A stretch of DNA of 64,000 nucleotides from Dendrocalamus latiflorus (GCA_017311315.1 CM029627.1:1022447-1086446), one strand, 5' to 3'; counted from the first letter of the stretch, positions 49,001 to 60,390 are shown. The notes: generated by a model from the sequence alone, not told the origin. A program made the numbers and translations.

Positions 49001-50487
49001 CACACCCGCTACTCCTGGCACTGGCCATGACCCACTGGCTCACACTGGAGGCCTCCGGTGGCCTCCACGCCCTGCCACTGCGGTCTTAGTGCCGTCTGTG
49101 ACCAATAATCACCGAATGGTCATGCGGGGTAAAACTGGCTTCCGATTGCCAGCCGAGCACCTCAATCTTCATGCAGTGGCGCTTTCGCCCATTCTGACTT
49201 CCTATCGAAGTGCCCTGGCTGATCCAAATTGGCGTCAGGCGATGAATGAGGAATTCAACGCCCTCCTCAGCAACAACACCTGGGTGCTCGTCCCCCCCCC
49301 CCCCCCCCCGGTGTTAATGTTGTCACTGGCAAATGGGTTTTTAGGCACAAGTTCAACACTGATGGCTCTCTTGATCGCTACAAGGCACGCTGGGTTCTTC
49401 GGGGCTTCACTCAGCAACCCGGCATTGACTTTGATGAGACCTTCAGTACTGTTGTAAAGTCGATGACCATCTGCACAGTTCTCACTCTAGCGCTCTCTCG
49501 GGATTGGAAAATTCATCAGCTAGATAGTCTACTGTGTGCAGTCTTCGGGTTTTGTTGATCCTGCTCATCCAGATCATGTTTGTCGCCTCAACAAGTCTCT
49601 CTATGGGCTGAAGTAAGCACCTCGTGCCTGGTACAGTTGGTTTGCTACCTATTTGCTTTCTCTCGGCTTTGTTGAAGCAAAGACAAACACCTCTCTCTTT
49701 GTGTTTCATCGTGGCGCCGACACAGTTTATCTACTCTTATATGTTGATGATATTGTCTTGACGGCCTCTTCCTCGCCACTACTGCACCGCACTATTGCAG
49801 CTCTTCAGCGCGAGTTCTCTATGAAGGATTTAGGTCAGCTCCATCATTTTTTGGGCATGAATGTTCATCAGCACGATGGCTCTCTTTTCCTGTCTCAGCA
49901 CCAGTACTTGTTGGACATTCTCCGTCGAGCAGGAATGTCAGACTGCAAGCCTTGCAGTACTCCTGTGGATACTCAGTCGAAGCTCTCCGAAGAGTCTGAC
50001 CATCTATACAGATGCTGACTGGGCTGGCTGTCCTGACACACGGAAGTCCACTTTAGGCTATGGTGTCTTTCTCGGTGATAATCTCATCTCATGGTCATCC
50101 AAACGTCAGCAGACAGTGTCCCGCTCCAGTGCTGAGGCTGAGTATCGCGCGGTTGCCAACGGTGTTGCTGAGGCCTCATGGCTACGCCAGCTTCTCCTTG
50201 AGCTCCACTGTCCACTCTAGCGCACAACTCTTGTCTACTGTGACAATGTCAGTGCCGTGTACCTCTCCAGCAACCCGGTTCAGCATCAACGCACCAAGCA
50301 TGTGGAGATCGACCTGCATTTTGTCCGTGAGCGTGTTGGTCTTGGGCAGGTTCAGGTTCTTCATGTTCCCACTTCGTCACAGTACACCAACATCTTCACG
50401 AAGGGTCTGCCGTCTTCAGTCTTTACAGAGTTTCGTTCCAATCTGAACGTTCGGCCTTCTTCCGTTCAGACTACGGGAGGGTGTTAG
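46078..50487 (+). pseudogene. Decayed copia gag-pol
   Basis: Gag is open from the LTR edge to a stop near 46857 (GNRETRALYLEAEFRNFLQG, then QTLILSVLRGLNEQFS). Protease: MDSGASSHMTSV at 47415. Integrase: LIHCDLWTSSVFSVSGYKYY near 47975, then QCDNGRE. A stop lies at 48263-48265 before NGKAERI. RT: FNTDGSLDRYKARW-type sequence near 49345, with loss of sequence near 49525, then LLLYVDDIVLTASS near 49740. Part of the segment between RT and RNase H is deleted near 50000. RNase H: SSAEAEYRAVANGVAEASW and HQRTKHVEIDLHF. Multiple stops and frameshifts are present. An 18-C run sits at 49292-49309. Confidence 0.85.
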
Positions 50488-50980
50488 CAAGTCTTGCGTG
50501 TTCACACGGCCTCAGCTTCTGTGTCTTGGCTCCCCTATGTCGTCTCGACTCTAGCCAACCTTGAGTTCACATTGATCATGTGTTGTGTTCATATTAGTCA
50601 TGCGTTCCCATTAGCCATACTAGGCTATATATATGTGTACAATTTTGCTATTGCGCATGCGACTGAAATTTTTTTATGTTTCAATCACCTGAAATTGCAC
50701 TCTCAATGAACTAAAATTGCAGCCCTTCTCCAAAAAAACAGCTGCAACTTTAGGTGATTCAGAGTGCAACTTCAGATGACCTGAAATTGCACTCTCAATC
50801 AACTAAAATTGCAGCCCCCCTCCAAAAAAATATGTGCAACTTCAGGTGATTCAAAGTGCAACTTTAGGTGACTGAAAGATAAAAAAATTTCAGTCGTCTG
50901 TGCAATAGTCTATCCCATATGTGTAACTCTTTGAGACTTGAAATATATTGCGTGTTTGTCCCAAGTTTTCCACGCTTTTA
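50482..50980 (+). repeat. 3' LTR of the older copia element, split by a MITE
   Basis: The LTR halves are 50482-50639 and 50925-50980. The final CA has become TA. AAAAG follows. Confidence 0.88.
50640..50915. mobile_element. 276-bp MULE-like MITE inside the copia 3' LTR
   Basis: The terminal inverted repeats are imperfect: CTATTGCGCATGCGACTGAA... at the left and ...TTCAGTCGTCTGTGCAATAG at the right. The target duplication ATATGTGTA (9 bp) is at 50631-50639 and 50916-50924. The interior has repeated ACCTGAAATTGCACTCTCAA and TGCAACTTCAGGTGATTC motifs in both orientations. It encodes no protein. Confidence 0.85.
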
Positions 50981-51837
50981 AAAGAAAAGCCCTACTTCTT
51001 TTAATAATAAACTATTTATTACATTAATAAACTATAGTCATAAATTACGGACCAAAAGAATGCCCGCGCGCCACGTGAATGTGAATCGGGAGGGATTGTC
51101 GGCGGCCATTGATCACGTCATGCCTGAAGCTTTCCGAATCCACCCTCCCTGAACGTTCAACACATAGACAACCGGTCAAATGAAGCATGCTTACCTGCAG
51201 GGAAGGGATTAGAGGCATCTTCCAGGCAATTATTCAACTAGCTCTAGCTCTCTCCTGATGGGTTGACCATACACTATTCTATTCTGGAGATTTTCTGATC
51301 GACGACAGGGCTGAGCTAGGCGTGAGCGACGACATGATCGAGATTGCTGTGATGCCCACCGTCCGTCGAGTCGTACGTACATGCAGCATGCCCCTGATCT
51401 CGTCAGTAATTCCATACTCGCTTGCAAACCATTCAACACGGCGTGCGAACTGTGATCTCAGACACAGCCTACGTGCTGCTAACGCACAGGCGCAGCTCAA
51501 ACGCGTACGATTCTTCGCGATTGGTATCCAAATGCAACACGACCACCACCTGGGCACATGATTAAATGATTAAATCGATCTAATCTATTGGTAGCCAGTA
51601 AACATCTTCACGCGTAGTACATGGAGTCGAAAACTTAACCCAGGAAAGTCATGGAAGGGGCAGGACAGGAGAATCTGATGAGAACACAGAAACATGTGAT
51701 CTCTACTTCCAAGAAGCAGAAGAAAAGCAAGGGTTAGTCAATCACGCAGCCATGGCAGCCAAGTCAAGCCCCCCGAATAATCCAACGTCTAGAAGACAAG
51801 CATAACCAACCAACGTCACATGAACATGAGGCCTCAC
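50981..51837. other. MITE remnant and NHL upstream region
   Basis: After the target copy AAAAG comes the right MITE-like repeat (to about 51075), then unassigned sequence. Short open frames at 51230-51560 show no domain. No gene is supported. Confidence 0.45.
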
Positions 51838-51844
51838 ATATAAA
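51838..51844 (+). promoter_or_regulatory. Probable TATA box of the NHL gene
   Basis: ATATAAA lies 127 bp upstream of the ATG at 51971, which would leave a 5'UTR of roughly 95-100 nt. Confidence 0.5.
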
Positions 51845-51970
51845 CTGGACCGAGTTAGTACTCGAAACGATAGCTTAATTTTCACGAACCTAGTTTGCCG
51901 TTGTGTCGCATGCGCGCGCCCTTCTCTTCCCTTGGTGCAGTGCAGGCGACTCGATCGGACATAGGCGAAC

Positions 51971-52708
51971 ATGGCAGACCACCACAGGATCCACCCGGTG
52001 ACCGTCGGCTCGCCGCCTCCGGACCAGGCCAAGGGCAAGAAACCCAGCCATGACCACCAGCAGCTGCCGATCACCGCCCCTCCGCCGTACGCGCCAGCGC
52101 CGCTGCCGCTGCCGCGTCGCAAGAGGCACAGCCGGTGCTGCCGGTGCGTGTGCTGCACACTGCTCGCCGTCCTCGTCCTCGTCGTCGCGCTGGGCGCGAC
52201 GGCCGGGATCCTGTACCTCGTGTTCAAGCCCAAGATACCCAAGTTCCACGTGGACCGGCTCACGGTCACCCGGTTTGACGTGAACACCACAGCCATGACG
52301 GTGACGGACGCGTTCGAGGTGGAGGTGACGTCGGACAACCCGAACAAGCGCATCGGCATCTACTACGACGGCGGCGAGGTGACGGCGTCCTTCAACGGCA
52401 CGGAGCTGTGCCGCGGCGCGTTCCCGGCGCTGTACCAGGGCCACCGGAGCACGGTGCGGCCACGGATCTCGCTCGCGGGGGAGACGCGGCTGGACAGCGC
52501 CGTGGCCGCGCAGCTGGTGCAGCAGCAGCAGGCCGGGTTCGTGCCGCTGACGGTGCGGGCCCGCGTGCCTATCCGCATAAAGTTCGGCGCCATCAAGCTG
52601 TGGACGATGACGGGGAAGGCGAGGTGCAGCCTGGTCGTCGACAACCTCCGGGCGGACACGCAGCTTCGAATCCGCTCCAACAGCTGCAGCTTTAAGCTGA
52701 AGCTCTAG
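51971..52708 (+). CDS. NDR1/HIN1-like (NHL) protein with LEA_2 domain, 245 aa
   Basis: NHL proteins are single-pass plasma-membrane or plasmodesmal proteins, several of which act in defence and abiotic stress. This is a single exon. The cytosolic N-terminus is Pro-rich (residues 1-48), followed by a basic/Cys-rich stretch (RRKRHSRCCRCVCC, about 49-62) that may be acylated. A transmembrane helix lies at about 63-85 (TLLAVLVLVVALGATAGILY). The outer LEA_2 domain follows (about 95-230), with the family marker NPNKRIGIYYDGG and a potential glycosylation site NGT. The C-terminal CSLVVDNLRADTQLRIRSNS block is usual for grass NHL proteins. Length is normal for the family. The exact orthologue is not assigned. 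Confidence 0.9.
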   Translation: MADHHRIHPVTVGSPPPDQAKGKKPSHDHQQLPITAPPPYAPAPLPLPRRKRHSRCCRCVCCTLLAVLVLVVALGATAGILYLVFKPKIPKFHVDRLTVTRFDVNTTAMTVTDAFEVEVTSDNPNKRIGIYYDGGEVTASFNGTELCRGAFPALYQGHRSTVRPRISLAGETRLDSAVAAQLVQQQQAGFVPLTVRARVPIRIKFGAIKLWTMTGKARCSLVVDNLRADTQLRIRSNSCSFKLKL

Positions 52709-53381
52709 AGATTTTTCGTCCTGCTTCAGCTTACACCTGCTTTGAGCGGCGCACGCATGTACTGTGCATGCATGCGCTATGTATTTACGGCGTAATAAGG
52801 TCCCATCTCCATTTCTGTGAATCCATTGGTTGAGATCAGCAGGTGGTAGAGATGCATGCTATTGTACTGTTTCTTTTTCGGCTGTACATTCATTAGTTTC
52901 AGAGTAATAAGATCCAAACATGTATTCGTTTCCGATGAATTCCCTTGGAGAACCGAATAAAGATGTTCAGTTTATTCATCTTTCGGGTGTTCTTACCGGG
53001 TTTGCTATCTGTGGCTTGATTATTATTTTTTTTGTCACAAAACATGACTCCCCTGCTCCTGGTTAACCTCTGAATTAAGATCGAACCCAATCAGATATGC
53101 ATAGTGAAACTTAAAAAGCGTGTAATCGCCTCACTGTTAGACATTAGCAATCATCTTTTTGCTTGTTACACTCAAGTAAGCAATCACAATTTGTTTGTCA
53201 CCCAGTTAAGTACCACAGACCACAGTACTCCTAAACCGAACAAACCACAATACATAACAGCCACTGTGCCATGGCAATACAGGCATTTTGCCTCTTGATT
53301 TGTGCTTGTACGTACAGTGAGAGTTGAAGTCAGCAATTCGCTGGCTCGCGATCCAAACCTGACATACATCACGGTATCACA
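52709..53381. other. Convergent 3' region between the NHL and LRR genes
   Basis: The NHL 3'UTR (with AATAAG near 52793 and 52906) and the LRR gene 3'UTR from the other strand share this stretch. No coding sequence is supported. Confidence 0.5.
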
Positions 53382-54968
53382 TCAAATCTTCCTGCACGGC
53401 GGCAGCGGCTTGCCGCACAGGCACAGGTTGTGCGCGTACGCGGCCGCGGGGAACCGATTGAACGGCCTGGCCTGCGGTATCTGCCCGCACAGCTTGTTGC
53501 CTCTGAAGCTCGCGTGCCGGACGCCCGCGAGGCTGGTGAAGTTGTCCGGAATCCTCCCGATGAGCGCGTTGCTCGAGAGGTCCAGCCACTGTAGACTCGC
53601 CATCCCAGCCATGGTTGCAGGGATGACGCCCCTGACTTGGTTCCTGGAGATGTCCAGCCTCTCCAGGCCGCTCAGCTTCGACACCGAACTCGGTATCTGT
53701 CCGCCGATGGCGTTCTTTGAAACGTCGAGCCACTTCAGGCTATCGCCGTCGGCGAAGTCAGGCAGCGCGCCGGTGATCCCGTTTCTTGAGAGGTCCAAGT
53801 GCTGTAGTCTCTGAGGAAAAATAATCAGTGAAACGTCTGAGCTTACACTGTTGTTGTTGGAAGTCTTGGCTCGCCTTGTTGTTGATAAGCTTCTGAAGAA
53901 TTGATCGATGCCGCCGGCGAGATGGTTGTGGGAGAGGTCCATGGATACCAAAGACGGCATCCCGTTGCCACTTACTGACGGAAGTGAACCGGAGAGCCCG
54001 TTTCTTGATAGGTTCAGGTACCAAATCTTCTGCAAGCCAAGCAACGACTCTGGAATGGAGCCTACAATCAGGTTGTTGTCAATGGCAAGAGAATTCAGAG
54101 ACTGAAGGCTGCCAATCTGTGGTGGAATTTGACCGCTGAGATTGTTATGGCTCAGCGACAAGTCCGTAAGGTTGCGCAAGGTGCAAAGCGACGCCGGAAT
54201 CTCCCCGGAGAAGGTGTTGTTGCTGAGGTCAAGAAGGGCCAGGCTCTTGAACTGCCCCAAAAACCCGGGGACATCACCGGAAAAGAGGTTGTTGCTCAGA
54301 TCAAGGTACGCCAACCCGGACAGATTCTTGTAGCTCGACGGAACTTCGCCGGACAGCCTGTTCCGGGCGAGGTTGATCTGTTCCAGGCCGGGAACAGCCC
54401 CGAGCTCCGGCGGCAACTGCCCCTCCAGCCGGTTGCCGGCGAGCGACAGGAACTGAAGGGAGCTCATCTTGCCGAGGCTCCCAGGGATGCCGCCGGCGAG
54501 CATGTTGCCCTCGAGGTAGAGCTGCTTGAGGCGCGTCAGCCGCGACAGGCTCTCCGGGATGGCGCCTCTGATCCTCCCCATATCGCTGATCACCATGGCC
54601 TCAAGAAACTCGAGGCCGCCCAGGGAAGGGGACAGGGTGCCCTCCATGTAGTGCTGCTCCTGCGGCGGCGGCGCCTCCAGCTGCAGCGCAACAACCCTCC
54701 CCGTGGCGGCGTCGCAGGACACGCCCTCCCACGCGCCGCAGCAATCGTCTCCCGCCCACGTGGCGAGGATGCCGGTGGTGTCCGAGGTGACGCCGGCCTT
54801 GAAGCCGAGCAGCGCGGCCCGGTCAGCGGGCGAGCACGGCGCGGACGGCCTGTCGTCGTCATCGTGGTTCATGCCGACGACTACATGGCCCGCGGAGGGC
54901 GACAGCAGAGTGGCAACCAAGAGAAGAAGCAGAGCAGCAAGCATCAAAAGCTTGGCAGAAAGCTGCAT
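53382..54968 (-). CDS. Secreted leucine-rich-repeat protein (DRT100/PGIP-like), 528 aa
   Basis: This is a single exon. The signal peptide is at residues 1-27 (MQLSAKLLMLAALLLLLVAT). The LRRNT cap follows (CSPADRAALLGFKAG, about 45-60; DDCCGAWEGVSC, about 74-85). About eleven plant-type repeats follow (LxxLxLxxNxLxGxIPxxLG, e.g. LAYLDLSNNLFSGDVPGFLG and LTDLSLSHNNLSGQIPPQIG), ending with LCGKPLPPC. There is no transmembrane segment or kinase, so the protein should be apoplastic. Relatives include DRT100-like and polygalacturonase-inhibiting proteins; a cell-wall, defence or receptor-partner role is inference. An island of irregular sequence (residues about 360-385, TTRRAKTSNNNSVSSD) interrupts the repeats. 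Plus-strand open frames here are shadows. Confidence 0.92.
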   Translation of the reverse strand: MQLSAKLLMLAALLLLLVATLLSPSAGHVVVGMNHDDDDRPSAPCSPADRAALLGFKAGVTSDTTGILATWAGDDCCGAWEGVSCDAATGRVVALQLEAPPPQEQHYMEGTLSPSLGGLEFLEAMVISDMGRIRGAIPESLSRLTRLKQLYLEGNMLAGGIPGSLGKMSSLQFLSLAGNRLEGQLPPELGAVPGLEQINLARNRLSGEVPSSYKNLSGLAYLDLSNNLFSGDVPGFLGQFKSLALLDLSNNTFSGEIPASLCTLRNLTDLSLSHNNLSGQIPPQIGSLQSLNSLAIDNNLIVGSIPESLLGLQKIWYLNLSRNGLSGSLPSVSGNGMPSLVSMDLSHNHLAGGIDQFFRSLSTTRRAKTSNNNSVSSDVSLIIFPQRLQHLDLSRNGITGALPDFADGDSLKWLDVSKNAIGGQIPSSVSKLSGLERLDISRNQVRGVIPATMAGMASLQWLDLSSNALIGRIPDNFTSLAGVRHASFRGNKLCGQIPQARPFNRFPAAAYAHNLCLCGKPLPPCRKI

Positions 54969-55173
54969 TGCTCAAGTACACTTCGAGCCGAGGTGGTGTG
55001 CTACTGCTACCGGTGATATGATGCGTGCATATGCATAGATCAGAGTTCAGAAGGAAAGTCGAGGAGGAAAGGTGGCTGTTCTTTCTTGTGGTGTCGTCTT
55101 ATCTTGTGGCTTAACGTAGGGAACAAGAGCCCATGATGGTGGTCGCGGAAATGCGAGTGCGATCTGCGGTGAG

Positions 55174-55181
55174 TATTTATA
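55174..55181 (-). promoter_or_regulatory. TATA box of the LRR gene
   Basis: The minus strand reads TATAAATA about 206 bp upstream of the ATG at 54968. Confidence 0.6.
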
Positions 55182-55602
55182 CTTGTTCGGAGCGGTGTAA
55201 AGGGGAGCCTCGCATCGCATGCATCTACTTTGTTCATATGTTGGGGCCTCTCGAGGGAGCCAAAGGAAGTTACTGCTGTGCATGAACTTCTGAATTGGAG
55301 CGTGTTCGTTGGGTTTCCACAGGAAATTTACCGCTGCAGGCGCGCGCAACGGCAAGGACTTGAAGGAAGTCAGGTATATTCAGTTGGCAAGGCACCTATT
55401 GGGAAAGAAGCGAAGGGCCTTTGAATTGATGAGGAGGTGGTAGTGAAGTGTAGCACTCGACGTGTAACCAGTTTACTAGCTGTTGCTAGGCAGCTCAGTT
55501 GAGTAGTTGACGAGCGCCAGACATGAGACATCTGTGACGAAGCCTTCAGTTTCGTAGGCTTTTACAGCTGCCGAATACGGGAGCATACGCGCGCACCGGT
55601 TA

Positions 55603-55796
55603 CTGTTTCGTTATTACACAGTTGACTCAAAATTTTTTATCTTTTAATTATTTAAAATTGTACTTCTAGTTATCTAAAGTTACAGCATACTAATTTTTCT
55701 TTCCTGAAGTTGTATTTTTAGTCACCTAAAATTATATTGTAAAAAAGTGACTAAAGATTAAAAAAAAAAAGCAGTCGCTTGTGCAATAATCAAGCA
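55603..55796. mobile_element. Diverged relative of the MITE at 50640-50915
   Basis: The ends GTTATTACACAGTTGACTCA and CAGTCGCTTGTGCAATAATC match the termini of the copia-LTR MITE in reverse-complement fashion, and the interior shares ACCTAAAATTATATTG-like motifs. Boundaries are approximate and no clear target duplication is seen. Confidence 0.55.
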
Positions 55797-58700
55797 ATTA
55801 TCACATCTTGTTACAGCTTTGCAATTTGTTCCGTAAGGTTAGGCCAGTTAACGTTGTATTCTTAGCCTCTCTTCTGACCAAGCATGCCTTGAAACTCACT
55901 TATGCTTCGGTCGGAATAAAACCTTTTCCGCATAACAAGAACAGGGTCGTCCTGGAAGCGAACCAGCATGGCCGTTTGGTCCCATCCAATGAGATTGCCC
56001 TCTGCGTTTCCAACCTCGATCCCTTCTCTTTATGCACCTCTAGCTTATTTCCTTTCTGGTGTTTTTTTTTTGAGTTCTGGTTCAATACATTCAGTTGTTC
56101 TCAACCGTTAAATATAGCCCATCCAACGACTGTCATGACCTTGACACCTCCAGTGTCATTGAGTGGTGCGAAGAGGTGGTGCTAGTGAAGTGGGCAAAAA
56201 AGTAAGAGAAGTGGACGGAACTGAACGGGGAGTGTTTCATTTCCTTCCTTTTTTTGGGTAACTGACTAACTGTCCAAAAAAGAGAGGCTCTTGGAGTGAT
56301 TGTACAGTTTTGCCCTTGATTAATTAACGGTAAGCTGTGGTGGAGGTGCTAACACCTCCTACACCTCTACATGGACTGAACCAAGACTTTTTTTTTTGGT
56401 TCTGATTCTCTGGCTTTTTCATCCACGCAAGTCCAAAAGTCGTGCTGAAATTCTTGCAGAACAGCTGTAGGTTAACTTTGATACGTGATGCACTAATCTA
56501 ACGCCCTGCTATGATATCATATGACGAGAACTGCTACACTTGTTTTTTCAAAGAGCACTAGTAGGGCGCCCGTGCGTTGCAACGGAATCCTAAAAGAGGG
56601 TGAGATATGGGTGTAGATTGTACAGTAAATACAATTTTTCTTTCACATGCATATCAAGCAAAACATATCTATGCAAACTAAACTCCCAAATGCAACATAA
56701 AATCTCGTAAAAATTACTACATGTGTAAAATATCTAAAAATATTATTACATGTTATAAAATCCCAAAAGCAACATAAAGCCATCATGGCAGTTAGGTCAT
56801 TGAAATGCCTCTGCCATCACTTTGTAGTCGCTTGTCGAGCACCATTGATAGTCCCCACCTTGATATTACCCAGCTAACCAGCATGCATTGCATTCTAGCA
56901 TTGAATATCCAAACTCATAACTAATTTTTGAAAGATCCGGTTCTGGCATACATTAAAGCCATGTTTAGAACTTATGTACCTCAATTCGGCATGGATAATA
57001 GATATCAATAATCATTCCAATTCTCCATACAAATATTGACAATTACGAATTGAAGAATGGCTTGTAGATCACTCAAGGAAGAGGAGACATACCTGTGGAA
57101 GAGCACCCCCTATCTTGACTGCAGGTTCTGAAACACAACACTTAGAACAAACCGTATAGCATTTAGCATGACTAAAATAAAAGGAAAGTCTCATATAAGC
57201 ATCAAGGAGCATAATTAGAATTTACAAAGAGTCTCTGACCCTCTCATACTTAGCGGACGTTATTATGTTTGAGATTACCTGTTGCCGCGGATGTATATTG
57301 CTTACTATATAATCGGGCCGAGAACCTAGCATGCCATACATGTCCAAATCAACAATGCGAGAAATGGAAGGACAATTTGAAACCATGAAGCAAATAATAG
57401 ATGGATAGCATGGTAGCTCTAATAGATGTATAGCAAACGATTTCAACCATGGAGCAAAGCAAATGACAGACACCAAAGGAAAACATGGAAATTGACGCAA
57501 CTTCATGTACATTAGTAGTTCTTCATGGTTTTCCTCTAGAGAACTATATAATGGGAATGAAACTGGAAGATATGCAGCCAACCTCTTGACATGATTGGAC
57601 TAATCTCAAAAATTCTGGAATCAACACAACAAAGTAAAAAAATTGAGAGACTGATGGTAAGTCAGTCAGAAATACCGCACATAACCATGCATTTAAGTGT
57701 TGTAGTCTGCCACCAAAGAAATGATTTAGATAAGCCCAATGACAACTCTAGAAACTCGAAAGGAAGCATAAGGATCAAAACAGCGTACTATTGAAAACAT
57801 ACATGAACCTATAAGAAAATGCTGTCATCAGCTGCTGCAATCCAACATGTAAGCTCATTCTGAATACTTTTCATATGGTGGCCAATTCTGATGTGGAAAT
57901 GCTCCTTCAATCAATTTATTTTTTAATTCTGTATAACTACTTTTCTATATACTATGAGCATCCGAGTGACGGATCATGAATATTCACAGGCGAATCATAA
58001 GGTTCATTTTGCCATCAATACAGAAGGAGTGGAGTATAATGAATATCTACATCAAGTCACTGAAGTGCTTCGCATTGAAATCACACCAAAGAAAAAGAAA
58101 ATCAAATGCTTAGGACTTAGGATCACTATCCAGAGAACATAAAGATAGTTATTTTCCTACATGGTCAAAATTCTAAAAAGTTGAGATTTAGATATATATT
58201 GGTGAGATAAAAAAACATATAAGGATCACCTAGCTGATCCCAGCAAACCAATTCTTCTTTAACAAGTGAAAAGTTCATCCAACGATTTGATAAGAACATG
58301 TCCAAAAAAGTTCATCCAACGATTTGATAAGAACACGTCCATAAAAGAACAAAGAAAGAAAACGTATTATCTTCCTTCAGAATAGCTGATCCACTAAGGT
58401 TGATCTATCTAAACATATAAATGGTATTCAAATGTAGAGATTCCTCTAATAATGAGATCTGTATTAACATGAATAACATACACCTAAATATAAAATGAAA
58501 ATCACAGTGTTGACTCCATGAAGATACATTAAAAGATGAGCAATCCACACTATACTAACAAACACTACAAAGAACCAGAGTATGTTTTTTTCTAATAGAT
58601 CATGATGTACAAAGACAAAAGAGTTAGTCTGCGTAGTCTGTGTGGTCTTATAAGATTTCAACTCAAAAATAAAAGGCACTTCATGACCTTCTAGGCTCTA

Positions 58701-58926
58701 TTAGGATTGTGAACACACCCAAACCCACCAACCTAAGTTATCTATCTGAAATTTCTATGCACACTGCTCACACAAGTGGAATAATGATGACAAGTGTATA
58801 TTGGAATGTAATATGTATGCACCATGAGATTTCGACCTCTTACCAGGAGCAATAGGTGAATCCCTCACGTCATAAAGACACTTTGGCGTAATTTAAGTAT
58901 GAGAGGGATATGGCCCTCAAGGTTTA

Positions 58927-59601
58927 TTAGAAGATATCAGGAGGGAAATGCCCAGGCATAGAATTGTTCTGCTGAGCCTGCTTTAGATGCACTCTAAGTG
59001 CATAATTATTTATCTGCAATGTGGCACAATTCTGAAAAAATCTATTACAACACCTTGTGTAAGATAAATGGCTAAGGGTCAAAATCGCAAGGTCAAGTAA
59101 TACCTCAAGAGTTATTAGCTGCTCCTGATACTGCAAAACCAATTGTTTCAGGCTATGAACCTCCTGAGTCTTCTCATCGAACTCTTTTTGGCGCTCATGT
59201 TGGATTGCAACCCCCCGCTTTAGAACAGCATTCTCTCGCAGAATTATTGTTAGCTGCTCCTTTAGCATCGCATTTTCCTATGGACAAGTAAAATCATAAC
59301 TATTTAAACTTGCCCAAGAAGTACAAGTTCTAGAGATAAAAAGTGCACAATATGTCTTTAGTGTATTGGGGTACCTTGTGCAAGTTCTGCACTGCTTCAG
59401 CGCCTACTCGCTCCATGATGAATTTTTCCAATGCCTCCAAAGCTCTCGATGCACAGGCCCGTGCATTATCTATGTTAGAGGCACTCATCATCTCTCTGAC
59501 AAATAGCTCAACCCATTCAGAGCTATGATGATTTTTCTGACAGTTACCTGTCACAGGTTGATCTTCAGTAATTAGATCCAAATGTCCATTACTAACAACA
59601 C
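58927..59601 (-). pseudogene. 3' exons of a CUE-domain (ubiquitin-system) protein gene captured in the Helitron
   Basis: Three exons read on the minus strand: 59375-59601 (EWVELFVREMMSASNIDNAR, ALEALEKFIMERVGAEAVQN), 59104-59277 (MLKEQLTIILRENAVLKRGV, QKEFDEKTQEVHSLKQLV) and 58927-59013 (NNYALRVHLKQAQQNNSMPG, then HFPPDIF and stop). Splice sites and phases are intact. The segment is the coiled-coil C-terminal half of a plant CUE protein (Arabidopsis At5g32440 type, from memory). The CUE ubiquitin-binding domain itself is not found upstream. The lack of an N-terminal part suggests a captured fragment, but an undetected upstream exon cannot be excluded. Confidence 0.7.
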
Positions 59602-60390
59602 CTGTCAAAGATTGCAAATTGTACAGTTCTGGAAAAATATAGAAGTCTCGTGCAATTCTAGCATTTGGAAATTTGATTAACAAATGTGATACATGATTCA
59701 TGAAGATATAGCAATATAAGTTCACAGCCAACCAATGCATATCCTAGAAGTAATAAAAGCCTACCTAGTAAAAAAAGTCATATATTAGGCCAAGTGAAAA
59801 TGGAATGACATAGCTTGATAGCTTGCTGTAGTATATATTAAGTAGATGCGTGCGCTGCTATTTCAAATAACCACATAGACTGGAGAATTGCCAATACACA
59901 AAAAGACACAACCGCATATTGCTCCAACCTGGAAAATAAATAAAGGACAAATGTAAAGGATGTGTATGGTGAAATTGACTCTCCAACATGTGCATCGATT
60001 CAAAATTCAAAGCTCAAATACATCCTGGCCCAGTTAAAAATGCAAAAGGAAAGAAATGAGAGGGAAAAAAACTCAACCAACTCATGTCTGGAACATCTAT
60101 AACCATTAACTGAGGAACATTTCTTGTGATACTCTACCTAATCAGAATAAAATTAGCACAAGAGCCCATTTCCCATTTGATATGATGAAATTCTGGAATG
60201 GTCAGTCATTGCCCACAAATCTGTAATCTGAGACCAATACATAAACTATATACTCATGCTTTACATTTTTCCCATTTTCATACGATGATATTTCTATTTC
60301 CCAAACAATAAAAGTTTCACAAAACAGCAGCAAAATCTGCAGTAGAGCCAAAGGGGAGCACATTCCATCTTCCGCAGAGGCTCGTACGAT

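Larger units (their letters stand above)
45865..50980 (+). mobile_element. Older Ty1/copia retrotransposon, decayed
   Basis: The 5' LTR at 45865-46078 (214 bp) starts TGTTAGCAAATCTTGCGTG. The PBS-like TGGTATCAGATG is at 46079. The 3' LTR at 50482-50980 is interrupted by a MITE. Removing the MITE and one 9-bp duplication leaves exactly 214 bp. The target duplication AAAAG is at 45860-45864 and 50981-50985. The polypurine tract CTACGGGAGGG ends at 50481. Coding content is copia order with many breaks. Gag and RNase H blocks are closely similar to the element at 38486-44105, so they belong to one lineage. Confidence 0.92.
54969..56557. other. LRR gene promoter and intergenic DNA
   Basis: The promoter of the minus-strand LRR gene lies at about 54969-55400. 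A MITE remnant is at about 55603-55796. The rest has no recognised gene; the open frame at 55808-56185 has no domain. Confidence 0.5.

Noticed and set aside
54129..55016. 295-codon plus-strand open frame
   Set aside because: It is the antisense shadow of the LRR gene, whose repeats and signal peptide are clear on the minus strand.
55808..56185. Short gene of 125 codons
   Set aside because: It has no recognisable domain, AT-rich codon use and no promoter signal.
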